A DNA stretch of 64,000 nt from Hungatella effluvii (GCF_003201875.1 NZ_QJKD01000011.1:181919-245918); one strand, 5' to 3'; counted from the first letter of the stretch, positions 8,651 through 18,108 are shown. Numbers and translations are program-made. Notes: a model not told the origin generated them from the letters alone.

Positions 8651-9088
8651 ATGATATTTATTACGGGCGGTGCGTGGCAGGGGAAGACGGCATTTGCGGA
8701 AACACTTGCAGCAGGCCGGGCCACGCCGGGAATAGGAGAACACGTACTTTACACCGGTTCTAAAACGGAAGAGAGAACGCTTCCGGTGGCCAGCGGACGG
8801 AGGGATCCGTTCGAAACGGCCCTTGAGCGGCCGGTTATCAGCGGATTTCATTACTTTGTGAGACGACTGCTCTGGGAAGAGCGGGATGTCAATGAATTTA
8901 TAGCCGCGATTGAGGCGAAGAATCCGGATGTCGTGATTACCGCAGACGAGATAGGATGCGGTATCGTTCCGGTAGACCCGGAGGAGCGGGCATGGCGGGA
9001 GGCAGCCGGGAGGGCGGCAGAAAAGCTGGCGGCAGATTCCGAAGCGGTGTACCGCATGATCTGCGGCATCGCCACCAGGCTGAAATGA
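8651..9088 (+). CDS. cobU: CobU-like adenosylcobinamide kinase, short form
   Basis: 145 aa versus about 180 for characterised CobU. It retains the P-loop FITGGAWQGKT (normally GGxRSGKS) and the C-terminal block DEIGCGIVPVDPEERAWREAAG followed by AEAVYRMICGI-like residues. The central RHRxxRPxxW-type segment, which contains the guanylylated histidine of the bifunctional enzyme, is not seen. The product may therefore be a kinase only, or a diverged bifunctional enzyme. The frame is open well upstream (8411) inside cobS, but the ATG at 8651 with AGGAG at 8639-8643 matches the family start. Confidence 0.82.
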   Translation: MIFITGGAWQGKTAFAETLAAGRATPGIGEHVLYTGSKTEERTLPVASGRRDPFETALERPVISGFHYFVRRLLWEERDVNEFIAAIEAKNPDVVITADEIGCGIVPVDPEERAWREAAGRAAEKLAADSEAVYRMICGIATRLK

Positions 9089-9098
9089 GGGAGAACAG

Positions 9099-10103
9099 AT
9101 GATACGTTACCATATACTGGCTGCATTTGCGGGCTGTGCCCTTGATGCGCTGTTTGGAGATCCACGGAGTATACCCCACCCGGTCTGCGGCATCGGTAAC
9201 CTGATCGCATGGCTGGAGGCGCGGCTCCGCAAATGGTTTCCTGCAAACGAAAAGTCGGAGAGAAGGGCGGGAACCGTGCTGGTCGCGGCTGTTCTTCTGA
9301 TCACAGGACTTGCCTCGCTGCTCGTTCTGGCCGCCGCGTACGCGGTTCATCCATTGGCAGGAGTGGCGGTGGAAAGCGTGATGTGCGGGCAGATGATGGC
9401 CTGGCGTTCTTTGAAAAAGGAGAGCATGAAGGTGTATGACGCACTGGCGGCCGGGGACACAGAGGGCGCAAGAACCGCAGTCTCCATGATCGTAGGGCGG
9501 GATACCGAAGGTCTCACAGACCTGGGAATTACGAAGGCTGCGGTGGAGACTGTGGCGGAAAATACCTCGGATGGAATCATCGCCCCGCTCTTTTACATGG
9601 TGCTGGGAGGCGGAACCGGGATATTTCTCTATAAGGCGGTTAATACCATGGATTCCATGGTTGGATATAAAAATGACAAATACATAAACTTCGGAAGAAC
9701 AGCAGCCGGACTGGACGATGTGTGCAACTACATTCCTGCCAGGCTTTCGGCCTGTTTCATGATCGCGGCGGGTTATGTCCTGGAGGCGGCAGAAGGAGCC
9801 GAAAACCGTCATTACAGCGGAAGAGGCGGAATCCGGATCTTCAGACGTGACCGTTATAACCATAAGAGTCCCAACTCCGCCCAGACGGAATCAGTCTGTG
9901 CCGGCGTACTGGGAATTCAGCTGGCGGGAAACGCATTCTACTTCGGAAAGCTGTACGAGAAACCGACTATCGGTGATGCAGACCGGTCCGTGGAATATGA
10001 GGATATCCGGCGGGCAAACACGCTGATGACGGGAACGTATGCGGCGGCGCTGTTTGCAGCGGCGGTTCTTGGGCTTCTGGTTACAATACCATTTATTAGA
10101 TAA
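9099..10103 (+). CDS. cbiB: Adenosylcobinamide-phosphate synthase
   Basis: 334 aa membrane protein. It attaches aminopropanol (phosphate) to adenosylcobyric acid. Motifs: FGDPRSIPHPVCGIGNLIAWLE near residues 19-40, ENTSDGIIAPLFY near 154, KAVNTMDSMVGYKN near 179. Ten bases after cobU with its own GAGGGAG. Its substrate aminopropanol phosphate is made by the CobD enzyme encoded next, after the structured spacer. Confidence 0.94.
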   Translation: MIRYHILAAFAGCALDALFGDPRSIPHPVCGIGNLIAWLEARLRKWFPANEKSERRAGTVLVAAVLLITGLASLLVLAAAYAVHPLAGVAVESVMCGQMMAWRSLKKESMKVYDALAAGDTEGARTAVSMIVGRDTEGLTDLGITKAAVETVAENTSDGIIAPLFYMVLGGGTGIFLYKAVNTMDSMVGYKNDKYINFGRTAAGLDDVCNYIPARLSACFMIAAGYVLEAAEGAENRHYSGRGGIRIFRRDRYNHKSPNSAQTESVCAGVLGIQLAGNAFYFGKLYEKPTIGDADRSVEYEDIRRANTLMTGTYAAALFAAAVLGLLVTIPFIR

Positions 10104-10133
10104 TCCGGCACTGCACAACAGACTGTAAAATTA

Positions 10134-10282
10134 TAACAGTTCAGACGGCTCATCTTCTTGACCCCAAAAGCCGGTCAAGAAGCATCGGATATCCATCCGA
10201 TGTAAAAATCAGTGCAAAAACGGTCTTATAAGCAGGCTTAACGCCCGCCTTTGCACTGATTTTTCCGCCGTCTGAACTGTTA
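10134..10282. repeat. 149-bp multi-hairpin element in the cob operon
   Basis: An exact 16-bp inverted repeat closes the element: TAACAGTTCAGACGGC (10134-10149) with GCCGTCTGAACTGTTA (10267-10282). Inside are three consecutive stems: 10154-10163 with 10173-10182 (10 bp), 10183-10190 with 10195-10202 (8 bp, 4-nt loop), and 10204-10218 with 10250-10264 (15 bp, exact), the last enclosing a further imperfect GC-rich stem. The predicted fold is a closed multibranch junction with almost no unpaired bases between stems. It fills the 208-bp gap between cbiB and cobD and would be transcribed with them. It could be a structured RNA, a processing or pausing site, or a MITE-like insertion. It is not a recognisable cobalamin riboswitch. 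Confidence 0.8.
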
Positions 10283-10311
10283 CGTAAAATGACAGAATGG
10301 AGATATACATC

Positions 10312-11415
10312 ATGGAATACCAGCATGGAGGAGACATATATACGAATCGGGTGGAGCTGGATTACTCCGCCAACCTAAACCCGCTCGGGCTTCCCGAGGG
10401 TGTGAAAAATGCTTACATCGGGGCGGCAGACTGCTGCAGCGTGTATCCGGACAGCCGGTGCCAGGCCCTTCGAACGAAGCTGGCGGATTACCACCGGATC
10501 GGAAGGGAGGCTGTTCTCTGCGGAAACGGTGCGGCGGAGCTTATCTTTCTGATTGTACAGGCGAAGCGTCCGAAGCGGGCGCTGTTAATCGCCCCTTCCT
10601 TTCTGGAATATGAGCAGGCGTTAAAGGCCGCAGGATGCGGGACGACCTGGTTCGACTTAAAGGAAGAGGAAGACTTTGCCCTTTCGGTACCGGAGCTCCT
10701 CGCGCGTTTAAAGGAGGCAGAGGCGGCCGGACAGCGGCCGGATATCCTGTTCCTCTGCAATCCCAATAATCCCACCGGATTTGCGGTGGAACGGGAAGCG
10801 CTGATCCCTCTTCTGGAATACTGCGAAGAACGCGGCATTGTCTGTGTGGTGGATGAGTGTTTTATTGAGTTCCTGGATGAGCCGGAGCGCTTTTCCGTGA
10901 TGAAGGAACTGCGGTCGGGACGTTTCCGCCGGCTGTTTATTCTGAAGGCATTTACGAAGCTTTACGCCATGGCCGGGCTGCGGCTGGGTTACGGTATTTC
11001 TCTGGACCGGAAACTTCTGGAAGCAATGGACGGCTGTCGTCAGCCGTGGAGTGTCTCCGGTCCGGCTCAAGCGGCGGGCGAGGCCGCGCTTGGGGAGACG
11101 GAGTATGTGAACCGGGCGAGGGAGCTGGTGAACCGGGAGCGAAGCTGGCTGAAGGCGCAGATGGAGGGCCTGGGGCTTTTCGTCTACGATTCCAGAGCCA
11201 ACTATCTGTTTTTCAGGGATCCGGCGCAGGGCAGGGCCCGGACGCCGGAATCCCGCAGCCTCTATGACGCCTGCTTGAAAAACGGTGTCTTAATCCGTTC
11301 CTGCGCCAATTACCGGGGGCTTGACGGACGGTTTTACCGGGTCTGCGTAAAGGACAGGGCCAATAACGAGACATTTATCCGGGAGCTGAAAAAGGCGATG
11401 GAAGAGAGGGATTAA
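10312..11415 (+). CDS. cobD: Threonine-phosphate decarboxylase (CobD type)
   Basis: 367 aa, PLP-dependent, histidinol-phosphate-aminotransferase-like fold. The PLP lysine is K216 in LKAFTKLYAMAGLRLGYG; CNPNNPTGF and VVDECFIEFLD are the other cofactor-site blocks. The N-terminus MEYQHGGDIYTNRVELDYSANLNPLG is the CobD signature (HGG...DFSxNxNPLG). It makes aminopropanol phosphate from L-threonine phosphate for CbiB. The frame opens at 10297, but GGAG at 10299-10302 supports the ATG at 10312. Confidence 0.92.
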   Translation: MEYQHGGDIYTNRVELDYSANLNPLGLPEGVKNAYIGAADCCSVYPDSRCQALRTKLADYHRIGREAVLCGNGAAELIFLIVQAKRPKRALLIAPSFLEYEQALKAAGCGTTWFDLKEEEDFALSVPELLARLKEAEAAGQRPDILFLCNPNNPTGFAVEREALIPLLEYCEERGIVCVVDECFIEFLDEPERFSVMKELRSGRFRRLFILKAFTKLYAMAGLRLGYGISLDRKLLEAMDGCRQPWSVSGPAQAAGEAALGETEYVNRARELVNRERSWLKAQMEGLGLFVYDSRANYLFFRDPAQGRARTPESRSLYDACLKNGVLIRSCANYRGLDGRFYRVCVKDRANNETFIRELKKAMEERD

Positions 11416-11420
11416 GATCA

Positions 11421-12980
11421 ATGGCAAAATCAGTTATGATACAGGGGACGATGTCCAACGCGGGCAAGAGTCTGATCGCGGCAGGGTTATGCCGGGTCTT
11501 TAAGCAGGACGGCTACCGGGTCGCCCCTTTCAAATCGCAGAATATGGCGTTAAACTCTTATATAACGGAGGACGGGCTGGAGATGGGACGCGCCCAGGTG
11601 GTGCAGGCGGAAGCAGCCGGAATTAAACCGCAGGCGGATATGAATCCGATTCTGCTGAAGCCGACTTCCGACTCCGGTTCCCAGGTCATTGTTCATGGCG
11701 TACCGATCGGAACGATGCCGGCGAAAGAGTATTTTGCATATAAAAAGACGCTGATTCCCGAGGTGGAAAAGGCATACCGGAGACTGGAGGAGGAGTACGA
11801 TATCATCGTGATCGAAGGTGCCGGAAGCCCGGCGGAGATCAATCTGAAGAAGGATGATATCGTGAACATGGGCATGGCGAAGATGGCGGATGCGCCGGTC
11901 CTTTTGGTGGGAGATATCGACCGCGGCGGAGTGTTTGCCCAGCTTTACGGGACTGTGGCCCTGCTTTCGGAAGAAGAGCGGGCGCGGGTGAAGGGGCTCG
12001 TCGTCAATAAATTCAGGGGAGACAAGACCATTCTGGAGCCGGGGCTGGACATGATCGAGGACCTGTGCGGCATACCGGTTACGGGAGTGATTCCTTATGC
12101 CGATGTGGACATCGAGGATGAGGACAGCCTGGGACACCATTTAAGCGGGACAGAAAAAGGGAAAAAGACGCTGGTGGACATTGCCGTCATACGGCTGCCC
12201 AGAATTTCCAATTTTACGGATTTCCAGGTCTTTTCCTGTATGCCGGAAGTCGGCCTTACGTATGTGAACCGTTTGTCGGATCTGGGAAAACCGGACCTGA
12301 TCCTGCTTCCCGGGACGAAGAACACGATAGAAGATTTACTCTGGATGCGGGAGAACGGCCTGGAGGCGGCAGTGCTGAAGCTGGCGTCCGCCGGCGTTCC
12401 GGTGTTCGGAATCTGCGGCGGCTTTCAGATGCTGGGAGAAAGCCTGGAGGACCCGTTCGGTGTGGAGACGGAAACCTACAGAGGGCGGCCGGTGGAAGGG
12501 CTTAAGCTTCTTCCGGTAAGGACCGTATTCGGGAAAGAGAAGACGAGAACCCGGGTGACCGGTTCCTGTGCCTCCGTGGGCGGAATCCTGGAGGAGCTTT
12601 CGGGCATGGAGATCGAGGGATACGAAATCCACATGGGCGAGACGGTCCGCGCGGTGCCGCCCCTGTCCTATGTGATGGAGCAGAACGGCTCTCATCTGGC
12701 CAAGATGGATGGATGCCAGAGAAATCATGTCTATGGCACGTACATCCATGGATTCTTTGACCGGGAGGGAATCGCAGAGACGGTTGTGAGCGCTCTCCTT
12801 GAGAAAAAGGGGCTGACTGCAGTGCGAAACGAAGAGTTTCATTACGCCGCCTACCGGGAGCAGCAGTACGACCGTCTCGCGGCAGTCATCAGAGAGAGCT
12901 TTGATATGGCGGCGGTTTACGAAATGATGGGAATCGACAGCAATCGCATGACAGATAGCAGAAAGGAAGATTCAGAATGA
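11421..12980 (+). CDS. cbiP: Adenosylcobyric acid synthase (glutamine-hydrolysing)
   Basis: 519 aa. An N-terminal ATP-binding dethiobiotin-synthetase-like domain (IQGTMSNAGKSLIAAGLCR) is followed by a class I glutamine amidotransferase domain with nucleophile C332 (FGICGGFQMLGE) and the catalytic histidine in YIHGFFD. It amidates four side chains (b, d, e, g) of the corrin ring. It starts five bases after cobD, whose last codons supply the GAGAGGG ribosome site. Confidence 0.95.
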   Translation: MAKSVMIQGTMSNAGKSLIAAGLCRVFKQDGYRVAPFKSQNMALNSYITEDGLEMGRAQVVQAEAAGIKPQADMNPILLKPTSDSGSQVIVHGVPIGTMPAKEYFAYKKTLIPEVEKAYRRLEEEYDIIVIEGAGSPAEINLKKDDIVNMGMAKMADAPVLLVGDIDRGGVFAQLYGTVALLSEEERARVKGLVVNKFRGDKTILEPGLDMIEDLCGIPVTGVIPYADVDIEDEDSLGHHLSGTEKGKKTLVDIAVIRLPRISNFTDFQVFSCMPEVGLTYVNRLSDLGKPDLILLPGTKNTIEDLLWMRENGLEAAVLKLASAGVPVFGICGGFQMLGESLEDPFGVETETYRGRPVEGLKLLPVRTVFGKEKTRTRVTGSCASVGGILEELSGMEIEGYEIHMGETVRAVPPLSYVMEQNGSHLAKMDGCQRNHVYGTYIHGFFDREGIAETVVSALLEKKGLTAVRNEEFHYAAYREQQYDRLAAVIRESFDMAAVYEMMGIDSNRMTDSRKEDSE

Positions 12981-13612
12981 TAAAGACGGAACTGGAACGG
13001 GTGCTTCCCGGTGACATAGAGAAAAGGAGCTTTGAGATTATCACAGAGGAGCTGGGGGACCGGGTCCTGGACCCGGAAAATGAACTGGTCATCAAACGCG
13101 TAATCCACACGACCGCCGACTTCGACTATGCGGACAGCTTAATCTTTTCCGAACACGCAGTGGAGCTGGCGAAGGCGGCGATTAAAGAAGGCGTCCGCTT
13201 CATCACAGACACCAATATGGGGAAATCGGGCGTCAACCGGGCGGCCCTCCAAAAATGCGGCTGTACGGTGGACTGTTTCATGGCCGATGAAGACGTGGCG
13301 GAGGCGGCGAAACGGCTCGGAACCACCAGAGCCTGCGCCAGTATGGAGAAGGCGGCCGATTTGGGCGGAGACTGTATCTTTGCAGTCGGCAATGCCCCCA
13401 CGGCGCTGGTCCGGCTGTACGAGCTGATTAAAGAGGGCAGGCTGAAACCGAAACTGGTGATCGGTGTGCCGGTAGGCTTTGTCAACGTAGTTCAGTCGAA
13501 GGAGATGATCCTTTCACTGCCCGACACCCCGTTTATTGTGGCGAGAGGACGGAAGGGCGGAAGCAATGTGGCGGCCGCCATCTGCAACGCGCTGCTGTAT
13601 CAGTGCATATAA
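12977..13612 (+). CDS. cbiC: Precorrin-8X / cobalt-precorrin-8 methylmutase
   Basis: 211 aa. The catalytic-histidine region is VIHTTADFDYADSL, near residue 40; GVRFITDTNMGKSGVN and VIGVPVGFVNVVQSKE are conserved family blocks. It moves the methyl group from C-11 to C-12 to give (cobalt-)hydrogenobyrinate. Its ATG overlaps the cbiP stop (ATGA). It is the only corrin-ring gene here, so the remaining cbi genes must lie elsewhere in the genome. Confidence 0.94.
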   Translation: MIKTELERVLPGDIEKRSFEIITEELGDRVLDPENELVIKRVIHTTADFDYADSLIFSEHAVELAKAAIKEGVRFITDTNMGKSGVNRAALQKCGCTVDCFMADEDVAEAAKRLGTTRACASMEKAADLGGDCIFAVGNAPTALVRLYELIKEGRLKPKLVIGVPVGFVNVVQSKEMILSLPDTPFIVARGRKGGSNVAAAICNALLYQCI

Positions 13613-13667
13613 CGGAACTGCATAGAGACAAAATCTTATTATTTACAGGAGAGAAGGGGTATAGATC

Positions 13668-15290
13668 ATGAATTTATACAGCATTATTTTGGTGGACGAC
13701 GAGGAAGAGGTCCGCAAGAGCATTATCAAACAGATCGACTGGGAATCAGCCGGATTCAAGGTGGTGGGGGATGCCGAGAACGGAGAAGACGCGCTGGAAA
13801 AGATCGATGTTTTAGAGCCGGATGTGGTACTGACCGATATCCGCATGCCCTATATGGATGGCCTTACGCTGGCGGAGAAAATCCGGCAGAGGTATCCTTC
13901 CATGAAGGTGGTTATTTTCTCGGGCTACGACGATTTCGAGTACGCCCAGAAGGCGATTAAGCTGAACGTGACGGAGTACATTCTAAAACCGGTCAACGTG
14001 GAGGAGCTGACCTCCATTCTGAAACATATCAAATCCAATTTAGACGAGGAGATCGAAGAGAAGCGCAATGTGAGCCGCCTTCGTGAAAATTACAGAAAGA
14101 GCCTGCCGATTATCCGCGAGCAGTTTTTCAACGACATGGTGCACCGGAGGCTGTCGGATGATTTGATCGAGTCGAAGCTTAAGGAATACGATATCCCGAT
14201 TACGGGAGCCAGGAAATGGGTGATCGCGGCCATCGATGTGGAAAAGAGCGACGACAGAAGCAAAAAAACACTGTCACTCCACGAGGAGGAGGAACTGATT
14301 CCGATCTCCGTCATGCAGATTGTGAGGGAAAAACTGAAAAGCTACTGTCGTTTTTTCTTATTCCAATCCACGGCCGAAGCCGAAATGGTGGTGATCGCGG
14401 CGCTCGACGACGATAATACGACGACGGGGCTCATCGATGTTCTGGGAGATATCTGTAAGGAGGCCAAACGTATTCTGGAGGTTCCGGTCACCATTGGCAT
14501 CGGCCACAGCGTGACCGGCCTGTCGAAGATCGCAGGCTCCTACCAGTCGGCGGTGGAAGCCCTGGGATATAAGGCGGTGGTAGGCAGCGGAATCACGATC
14601 TACATCAACGATATGGAGCCGGTGGGCAGCGGCAAGCTGGAATTTGACAATGCAGATGAGTCTGATTTTATTTCCGCAGTTAAGTTCGGACCGGATGAGA
14701 AGATCGAGGCCGTAACGGCCAGAATCTCCGGCAAGCTGGAATCGGCAAAGGTGCATTACCGCCAGCAGCAGGTGTATGTGTTTGGCGTCCTGAACACCAT
14801 CATTCAGATGATCCAGCAGTATGATTTAAACCTGGAGGAGATTCTGGGAGGCGAGCTGGAATACTTAAGCGTCATCGATAAGCTTCAGAAGCGGGAGGAG
14901 TTCGGCGAGTGGCTGTTAAAGACGGCGCACAAGATGAACCAGGCCATCAATCAGGAGCGTGACATAACGACGCGCCAGGTGATCCAGCAGGCGAAGCAGT
15001 ATATCATGGACAACTATCAGAACCCCGATCTGTCCGTGGAAATGATCTGCCGCCACCTGCACATGAGCCCGGCTTATTTCTCGACCATGTTCAAGAAGGA
15101 GACGGGGCAGGCCTACATCGCCTATCTCACGGAAATCCGCTTAAATAAGGCTGTGGAACTGTTAAACAAGACAGACGACAAGACGTACGTCATCGCCTCC
15201 AAGGTGGGTTACCAGGAGCAGAACTATTTCAGCTACGTATTCAAGAAAAAATTTGGAGTGTCACCGACGAAATTCCGTGGAGCCAGATAA
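13668..15290 (+). CDS. YesN-type response regulator with AraC HTH
   Basis: 540 aa. An N-terminal receiver domain has the acidic pair DDEEE near residue 9 and the phospho-acceptor D57 in LTDIRMPYMDG; a long central region of about 300 residues follows; the C-terminal AraC-type pair of HTHs (NPDLSVEMICRHLHMSPAYF and KTYVIASKVGYQEQNYF) ends the protein. The central GIGHSVTGL and EALGYKAV stretches recur in the regulator at 44684. The TAA stop directly abuts the ATG of the kinase gene, its cognate partner. Likely activates the downstream sugar-uptake genes. Confidence 0.92.
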   Translation: MNLYSIILVDDEEEVRKSIIKQIDWESAGFKVVGDAENGEDALEKIDVLEPDVVLTDIRMPYMDGLTLAEKIRQRYPSMKVVIFSGYDDFEYAQKAIKLNVTEYILKPVNVEELTSILKHIKSNLDEEIEEKRNVSRLRENYRKSLPIIREQFFNDMVHRRLSDDLIESKLKEYDIPITGARKWVIAAIDVEKSDDRSKKTLSLHEEEELIPISVMQIVREKLKSYCRFFLFQSTAEAEMVVIAALDDDNTTTGLIDVLGDICKEAKRILEVPVTIGIGHSVTGLSKIAGSYQSAVEALGYKAVVGSGITIYINDMEPVGSGKLEFDNADESDFISAVKFGPDEKIEAVTARISGKLESAKVHYRQQQVYVFGVLNTIIQMIQQYDLNLEEILGGELEYLSVIDKLQKREEFGEWLLKTAHKMNQAINQERDITTRQVIQQAKQYIMDNYQNPDLSVEMICRHLHMSPAYFSTMFKKETGQAYIAYLTEIRLNKAVELLNKTDDKTYVIASKVGYQEQNYFSYVFKKKFGVSPTKFRGAR

Positions 15291-17084
15291 ATGAATAAAA
15301 AGAAAAACGGCAAGAGGATTCATAACAACAGTATACGGTATACGATCTTTACGTATTTTACCGTGACTGCCTTAGCAGCCAGTCTGCTCATCACATTTTC
15401 CATCTACCAGCGTCTGTCGAGCCAGGTGTCCGAGACGGTCATGGAGGAAAACCAGAGTCTGATCGGCCAGGTGGCGCGGTCTGTGGAGAGCTATCTGCGC
15501 ACGGTCATGAAGCTGTCGGATTCCCTGTATTACGGTGCGGTCAAGAATGCGGACCTGTCCTCGGAGTCCATCAACAGCGAGATCACCCTGCTGTACGACA
15601 ACAACAAGGACAATGTGGACAATATCGCCCTGTTCTCCCAGGATGGGGCTTTAAAGGAGGCGGTACCGGCGGCCAGAATCAAGACGAATCTGGACGTAAC
15701 CGGAGACGGCTGGTTTTCCAACGCCCTGGAGAAGACGGAGAACCAGCACTTCTCCAATCCTCACGTCCAGTATATTTTCGACGGCAATGAAAGCCAGTAC
15801 CGGTGGGTGATCTCTCTGTCCCGGGCGGTGGAGCTGACGGAAGGGACATCGACGGCGCAGGGCGTCCTTTTGGTGGATCTAAGCTACTCCAGCCTGGCGC
15901 ATCTGTTTGAGGGCGTGACCACAGGCACAGGAGGCTACGTCTATTTAATCAGCAACGACGGGGAAATCCTCTACCATCCGAAGATCCAGCTGATCGATTC
16001 CGGACGGGTCTCCGAGAATAATTTAACGGCAGCCGGATACAAGGACGGAAACCATCTGGAAAAGTTCGAGGGGCGGGAGCGGATCATCACCGTGAAGTCC
16101 GTCGGTTACACGGGCTGGAAGGTCGTAGGGGTGACTCCAAAGAACGTGGTATCCCTAAACTCCATAAAGACAAGGCTGTTTATCATTTTCCTGATCACCC
16201 TGATTCTCTTTATTTTAACAATTATCAACTCCTATATTTCGTCCAGAATCACGAATCCCATCAAGGAACTGGAGAAATCCGTGGGAATTCTGGAGGAGGG
16301 AAATTTGGAGACGCCGGTCTATATCGGCGGATCGTATGAGATTCAGCATCTGGGAACCTCCATCAATAATATGGCCAGACAGATCCGGGTGCTCATGAAC
16401 GATATTGTGACGGAGCATGAGGCCAAGAGAAAGCAGGAATTTGACACGCTGCAGTCTCAGATCAACCCGCATTTCCTTTATAACACTCTGGATATCATCG
16501 TCTGGATGATTGAAAATGAGCAGAAGGCGGAGGCGGTCAAGGTAGTGACGGCGCTTGCGCGGTTCTTCCGTATCAGCCTGAGCAAGGGCAAGAGTATCAT
16601 CACCGTGCACGACGAGCTGGAGCACGTGCGCAACTATCTGATGATTCAGCACATGCGTTTTAAGAACAAGTTTTCTTACTACATCGACGCCGCGGATGAC
16701 TGCCTGGAGCTGGCCAGTTTAAAGCTGATGCTCCAGCCGCTGGTGGAGAACGCGATCTACCACGGGATGGAATTCATGGATGGCGACGGCGAGATCACGC
16801 TTAAGGTGTGGAAGGAAGGGGAGGACTTATACTTCACGGTCCGCGACAACGGGCTGGGCATGACCCGGGAACAGGTGGAAAGCCTGTTTTCCGACTCGAT
16901 TTTAGTGACCTCCAAGAAGGGATCCGGAATCGGCGTAAAGAATGTGAATGAGCGGATCAAACTTTATTTTGGCGAGGAGTACGGACTTAGGATCGATTCA
17001 GAACCGGACGAGGGGACGGAGATTACCATCCGCCTTCCCGCCGTTCCCTACAGCCGGATTCTGGCGGAGGGCGGAGAAAGATGA
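15291..17084 (+). CDS. YesM-type sensor histidine kinase
   Basis: 597 aa. TM1 about 17-40, a large extracellular dCache-like sensor (about 45-280), TM2 about 284-306, HAMP (SSRITNPIKELEKSVGILEEG), then a His_kinase (LytS-family) core with H394 in QINPHFLYNTLD, and a HATPase domain with VENAIYHG, DNGLGM and GSGIGVKNVNER. It phosphorylates the regulator at 13668. It overlaps by 4 nt (ATGA) the following binding-protein gene, which suggests the binding protein is part of the sensing unit. Confidence 0.92.
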   Translation: MNKKKNGKRIHNNSIRYTIFTYFTVTALAASLLITFSIYQRLSSQVSETVMEENQSLIGQVARSVESYLRTVMKLSDSLYYGAVKNADLSSESINSEITLLYDNNKDNVDNIALFSQDGALKEAVPAARIKTNLDVTGDGWFSNALEKTENQHFSNPHVQYIFDGNESQYRWVISLSRAVELTEGTSTAQGVLLVDLSYSSLAHLFEGVTTGTGGYVYLISNDGEILYHPKIQLIDSGRVSENNLTAAGYKDGNHLEKFEGRERIITVKSVGYTGWKVVGVTPKNVVSLNSIKTRLFIIFLITLILFILTIINSYISSRITNPIKELEKSVGILEEGNLETPVYIGGSYEIQHLGTSINNMARQIRVLMNDIVTEHEAKRKQEFDTLQSQINPHFLYNTLDIIVWMIENEQKAEAVKVVTALARFFRISLSKGKSIITVHDELEHVRNYLMIQHMRFKNKFSYYIDAADDCLELASLKLMLQPLVENAIYHGMEFMDGDGEITLKVWKEGEDLYFTVRDNGLGMTREQVESLFSDSILVTSKKGSGIGVKNVNERIKLYFGEEYGLRIDSEPDEGTEITIRLPAVPYSRILAEGGER

Positions 17085-18091
17085 AGATGACAAGGCGGGA
17101 AAAGATGATATGGAGTCTGCTTGCGGGAGTTTTAGTCCTCCTGTTTCTGCTGTCCTCCACGGATTTGATTATTAAGGAAAAGAAGACGGAGATTTATCCG
17201 ATATCCATTGTGATTGGAGATACCACGGATGATTACTACACAAATTTCCGCAAGGGCGTGGACAAGGCCGCGGATGAGTACAACGTGGATGTCAACTTCA
17301 TTACCCTGTACGAGAAGGGAGATGTTACGGAGCAGATGGAGCTGTTAAAGCGCGAGATTGACGACGGAGCGAAGGCGGTGGTACTGGTGCCTTTAAAGCA
17401 GCAGGAGTGCAGCGCCATACTGGATGGAATGGTCCTAAGCAGCCCGCTGATCGTCATGGGAACCATCTTCCCGGGCGACTGGGCCATGAGCGGAATCTCA
17501 CAGGATTACCAGGAGACGGGGAAGATGCTGGGGGAAGCCATTGCAGGGGAAGATACTCCGGACAAGCCGGTTCTCGTATTCTCCGAGGGGCTGGAGTACG
17601 GCTACAACAAAGAAGTGTACAGCAGCCTTCTGGCGGCGCTCTCCCAGGCGGGCTTCCATGTGCAGCTCTACGAAAAGTACAGAAGCGGCACTTCCGGCGC
17701 CCTTACGGCGGAAAGTGAAGATGGCTTCCGCCGCACGATTGAAGAAAACACGGTTTCCGGCAGCGGGGATGAGATCTTCGTTGCCCTGGACGTGCAGAGC
17801 CTGGACCAGGTGGCGGATATCATCGCGGGAAGCCCGGATTCTGGAAAAGACACACCGAATCTCTATGGCTTCGGCAGCACGACGAAGATATTGAATCAGA
17901 TGGACCGCGGCGTGATAAAGGGCCTTGTGACGACAAAACAGTTCGATGCCGGATACTTAAGTATTGTGAAGGCCGTGGAGGCCATCGAGAAGCGCGGCGA
18001 CCGGGATCAGATCGTGCTGGAATCGTATTACATCGAAAAAGATGATTTGAAAGAGACACGTTTTGAGAAAATTCTTTATCCAATTGAGTAA
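17081..18091 (+). CDS. Membrane-anchored sugar-binding (periplasmic-binding-protein type 1) protein
   Basis: 336 aa. The N-terminal helix (IWSLLAGVLVLLFLLSSTDLII) has no lipobox cysteine, so it probably stays as a membrane anchor. The rest is an RbsB-like two-lobe ligand-binding fold (ISIVIGDTTDDYYTNFRKGV, then GAKAVVLVPLKQQ and the C-terminal NLYGFGSTTKILNQMDRGVIKGLVTT). Overlaps the kinase gene by ATGA. Comparable anchored binding proteins are known to present sugars to LytS-family kinases (XylFII-LytS in Clostridium); the same role is inferred here. Confidence 0.85.
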   Translation: MKMTRREKMIWSLLAGVLVLLFLLSSTDLIIKEKKTEIYPISIVIGDTTDDYYTNFRKGVDKAADEYNVDVNFITLYEKGDVTEQMELLKREIDDGAKAVVLVPLKQQECSAILDGMVLSSPLIVMGTIFPGDWAMSGISQDYQETGKMLGEAIAGEDTPDKPVLVFSEGLEYGYNKEVYSSLLAALSQAGFHVQLYEKYRSGTSGALTAESEDGFRRTIEENTVSGSGDEIFVALDVQSLDQVADIIAGSPDSGKDTPNLYGFGSTTKILNQMDRGVIKGLVTTKQFDAGYLSIVKAVEAIEKRGDRDQIVLESYYIEKDDLKETRFEKILYPIE

Positions 18092-18108
18092 GGAACAGAG
18101 GAGAGCAA

